NCBI GenBank assembly: GCA_038924245.1
Contig: JBCKVB010000033.1
Location: forward strand, 1-14,546
Source: SURF-13 sp038924245
GTDB taxonomy: Bacteria; Pseudomonadota; Gammaproteobacteria; SURF-13
Length of the DNA stretch: 14,546 bases
Direction: 5' to 3'
Each line of letters begins with the position of its first letter. Position 1 is the first letter of the stretch. The position numbers were made by a program, and so were the translations under genes. A model generated the notes under the pieces. That model saw nothing but the letters and a program-made list of their open reading frames with translations. It made no database searches and was not told the DNA's origin. Positions 13,666-14,546 of this stretch are shown here, one piece after another.

Positions 13666-14298
13666 ATGAAACGTCTGGCGTACTTATTCTTGGCGCTGTT
13701 CTGCGCCAGCAACGGCGCCTGGGTCCTGGCCAAAGCGCCCGCATCGGCGCAGGAGCTGGTGCAAAAACAAACCGAGCTCATGCTGAGCACGTTCAAGACG
13801 CAGCGCGAGCAGATCACCAAAGACCCGCAGGTGCTGTACCAGCTGGTGGACGAGATTGTGTTGCCCCACTTCGATTTCGAGAAGATGTCGAGCTGGGTGG
13901 TCGGCAAGCACTGGCGCAGCGCGACGGATGAACAAAAGGCGCGCTTCGTGCGGGAGTTCCGCACCCTGCTGGTGCGCACCTACGCCATCGCCCTGCATGA
14001 GTACACCGACCAACAGGTGGTCTATCTGCCCTCCAGGATTGATCCCGCCGCCATGGAGGCCACGGTGAAGACCGAGGTGCGCCAGTCCGGCGGCGTGCCG
14101 CCCATCCATATCAACTACGACCTTTACCTCAAGGACGGCGCGTGGAAGGTGTATGACCTGACCATCGAGGGCACCAGCCTGATCACCAATTACCGCAGCA
14201 ACTACGCGAGCGAAATCCGCCAGCACGGCCTGGGCAGCCTGATCACCAAGCTCGCGGCGCGCAATCAGCAACACGTCAAGACCAGCGCCAATCAATAA
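13666..14298 (+). CDS. mlaC: Periplasmic phospholipid-binding protein MlaC
   Basis: MlaC is the soluble periplasmic shuttle carrying phospholipids between the outer-membrane MlaA complex and MlaFEDB. From the ATG at 13666 it has 210 residues (E. coli 211). It starts with a signal peptide, MKRLAYLFLALFCASNGAW, with probable cleavage after VLAKA. Family features are EIVLPHFDFEKMSSWVVGKHWRSAT, FVREFRTLLVRTYAIALHEYTDQ, and WKVYDLTIEGTSLITNYRSNYASEI near the C terminus. An upstream in-frame TTG at 13639 would place extra residues before the signal peptide and is unlikely. It lies 72 bases after mlaD, in the operon. Confidence 0.95.
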   Translation: MKRLAYLFLALFCASNGAWVLAKAPASAQELVQKQTELMLSTFKTQREQITKDPQVLYQLVDEIVLPHFDFEKMSSWVVGKHWRSATDEQKARFVREFRTLLVRTYAIALHEYTDQQVVYLPSRIDPAAMEATVKTEVRQSGGVPPIHINYDLYLKDGAWKVYDLTIEGTSLITNYRSNYASEIRQHGLGSLITKLAARNQQHVKTSANQ

Positions 14299-14301
14299 TT
14301 C

Positions 14302-14325
14302 CAATCAAAAATATATTTTTGATTG
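14302..14325. repeat. 24-bp AT-rich perfect palindrome between mlaC and mlaB
   Basis: CAATCAAAAATA (14302-14313) is followed without a spacer by its exact complement TATTTTTGATTG (14314-14325). It begins four bases after the mlaC stop and ends 11 bases before the mlaB start. It is strikingly AT-rich in a GC-rich operon. It could fold as an RNA hairpin that trims or attenuates the transcript, or be a protein-binding site. It lacks the GC-stem plus T-run layout of a normal intrinsic terminator. Confidence 0.7.
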
Positions 14326-14336
14326 CGCAAACTACA

Positions 14337-14546
14337 GTGAGTAACCTCAGCCCCGATCCGAACCAGGAAGGCCGCTATCTGCTGTCCGGCGAACTCACCT
14401 TCGCCACCGTGCCGGCCGTGTATGAGCAGGGCCACGCCATGTTCGCCACCCCTGCGTCCACCCTCACCTTGAGCTTCGCCAATGGCGCGACGCGCACCGA
14501 CAGCGCGGGCCTGGCGCTCTTGGTGGAATGGCTGCGCGAGGCGCGC
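14337..14546 (+). CDS. mlaB: STAS-domain protein MlaB, 3' end outside the window
   Basis: The frame opens with GTG at 14337 and runs 70 codons to the window edge without a stop. The translation begins VSNLSPDPNQEGRYLLSG, then ELTFATVPAVYEQG and SFANGATRTDSAGLALLVEWL, the layout of a STAS domain. MlaB is the cytoplasmic STAS subunit that binds MlaF and is needed for transporter assembly and activity. The conserved Thr-Asp-Ser-Ala-Gly segment matches the usual STAS loop. Position as fifth gene of mlaFEDCB supports the call. No clear ribosome binding site precedes the GTG, so the exact start is uncertain. Confidence 0.87.
   Translation, partial: MSNLSPDPNQEGRYLLSGELTFATVPAVYEQGHAMFATPASTLTLSFANGATRTDSAGLALLVEWLREAR

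Overview
The window reads as a gammaproteobacterial chromosome segment. The order ampD-ampE-pmbA-mlaFEDCB, the AmpD and AmpE families and the Mla operon all point there; a lower taxonomic assignment is not supportable from sequence alone. The right three quarters (about 3344-14546) is a GC-rich run of housekeeping and envelope genes. The left quarter (about 1-3250) is visibly less GC-rich, contains decayed sequence, and looks like accessory DNA or a different genomic neighbourhood.

Left region: the 3' part of a trypsin-like serine protease gene (+ strand) runs in from the window edge with all three catalytic residues visible. About 420 bases of non-coding or decayed DNA follow. A minus-strand transcription unit then reads leftwards from a good sigma70-type promoter (3223-3251): a roughly 130-nt structured leader RNA ending in an intrinsic terminator, a DUF3293 gene, a SAM-II-like riboswitch, metK (S-adenosylmethionine synthetase), a 37-residue ORF and a small zinc-ribbon-like protein. 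metK, the 37-residue ORF and the zinc-ribbon gene overlap by a few bases each, so they are probably co-translated.

Middle region (minus strand): nadC, then an array of five back-to-back hairpins bounded by inverted repeats, then sua5/tsaC, purC (4-base overlap with sua5) and a Kef-type cation:proton antiporter with C-terminal RCK domains. These genes serve NAD synthesis, tRNA t6A modification, purine synthesis and K+/H+ exchange.

Right region (plus strand): ampD and ampE (peptidoglycan recycling and an AmpE-type membrane protein), pmbA/tldE, and then, behind its own plausible promoter, the mlaF-mlaE-mlaD-mlaC-mlaB operon for outer-membrane lipid asymmetry. mlaB is cut by the window end. A 15-bp inverted repeat separates the divergent antiporter and ampD genes, and a 24-bp AT-rich perfect palindrome lies between mlaC and mlaB.

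The most interesting part is the minus-strand leader at 3086-3217. Its 10-bp closing helix shares bases with the terminator stem, and the terminator's 3' arm contains the ribosome binding site of the next gene. That is a riboswitch-like layout whose class I do not recognise, and it lies upstream of a second, recognisable SAM-II-like element in front of metK.
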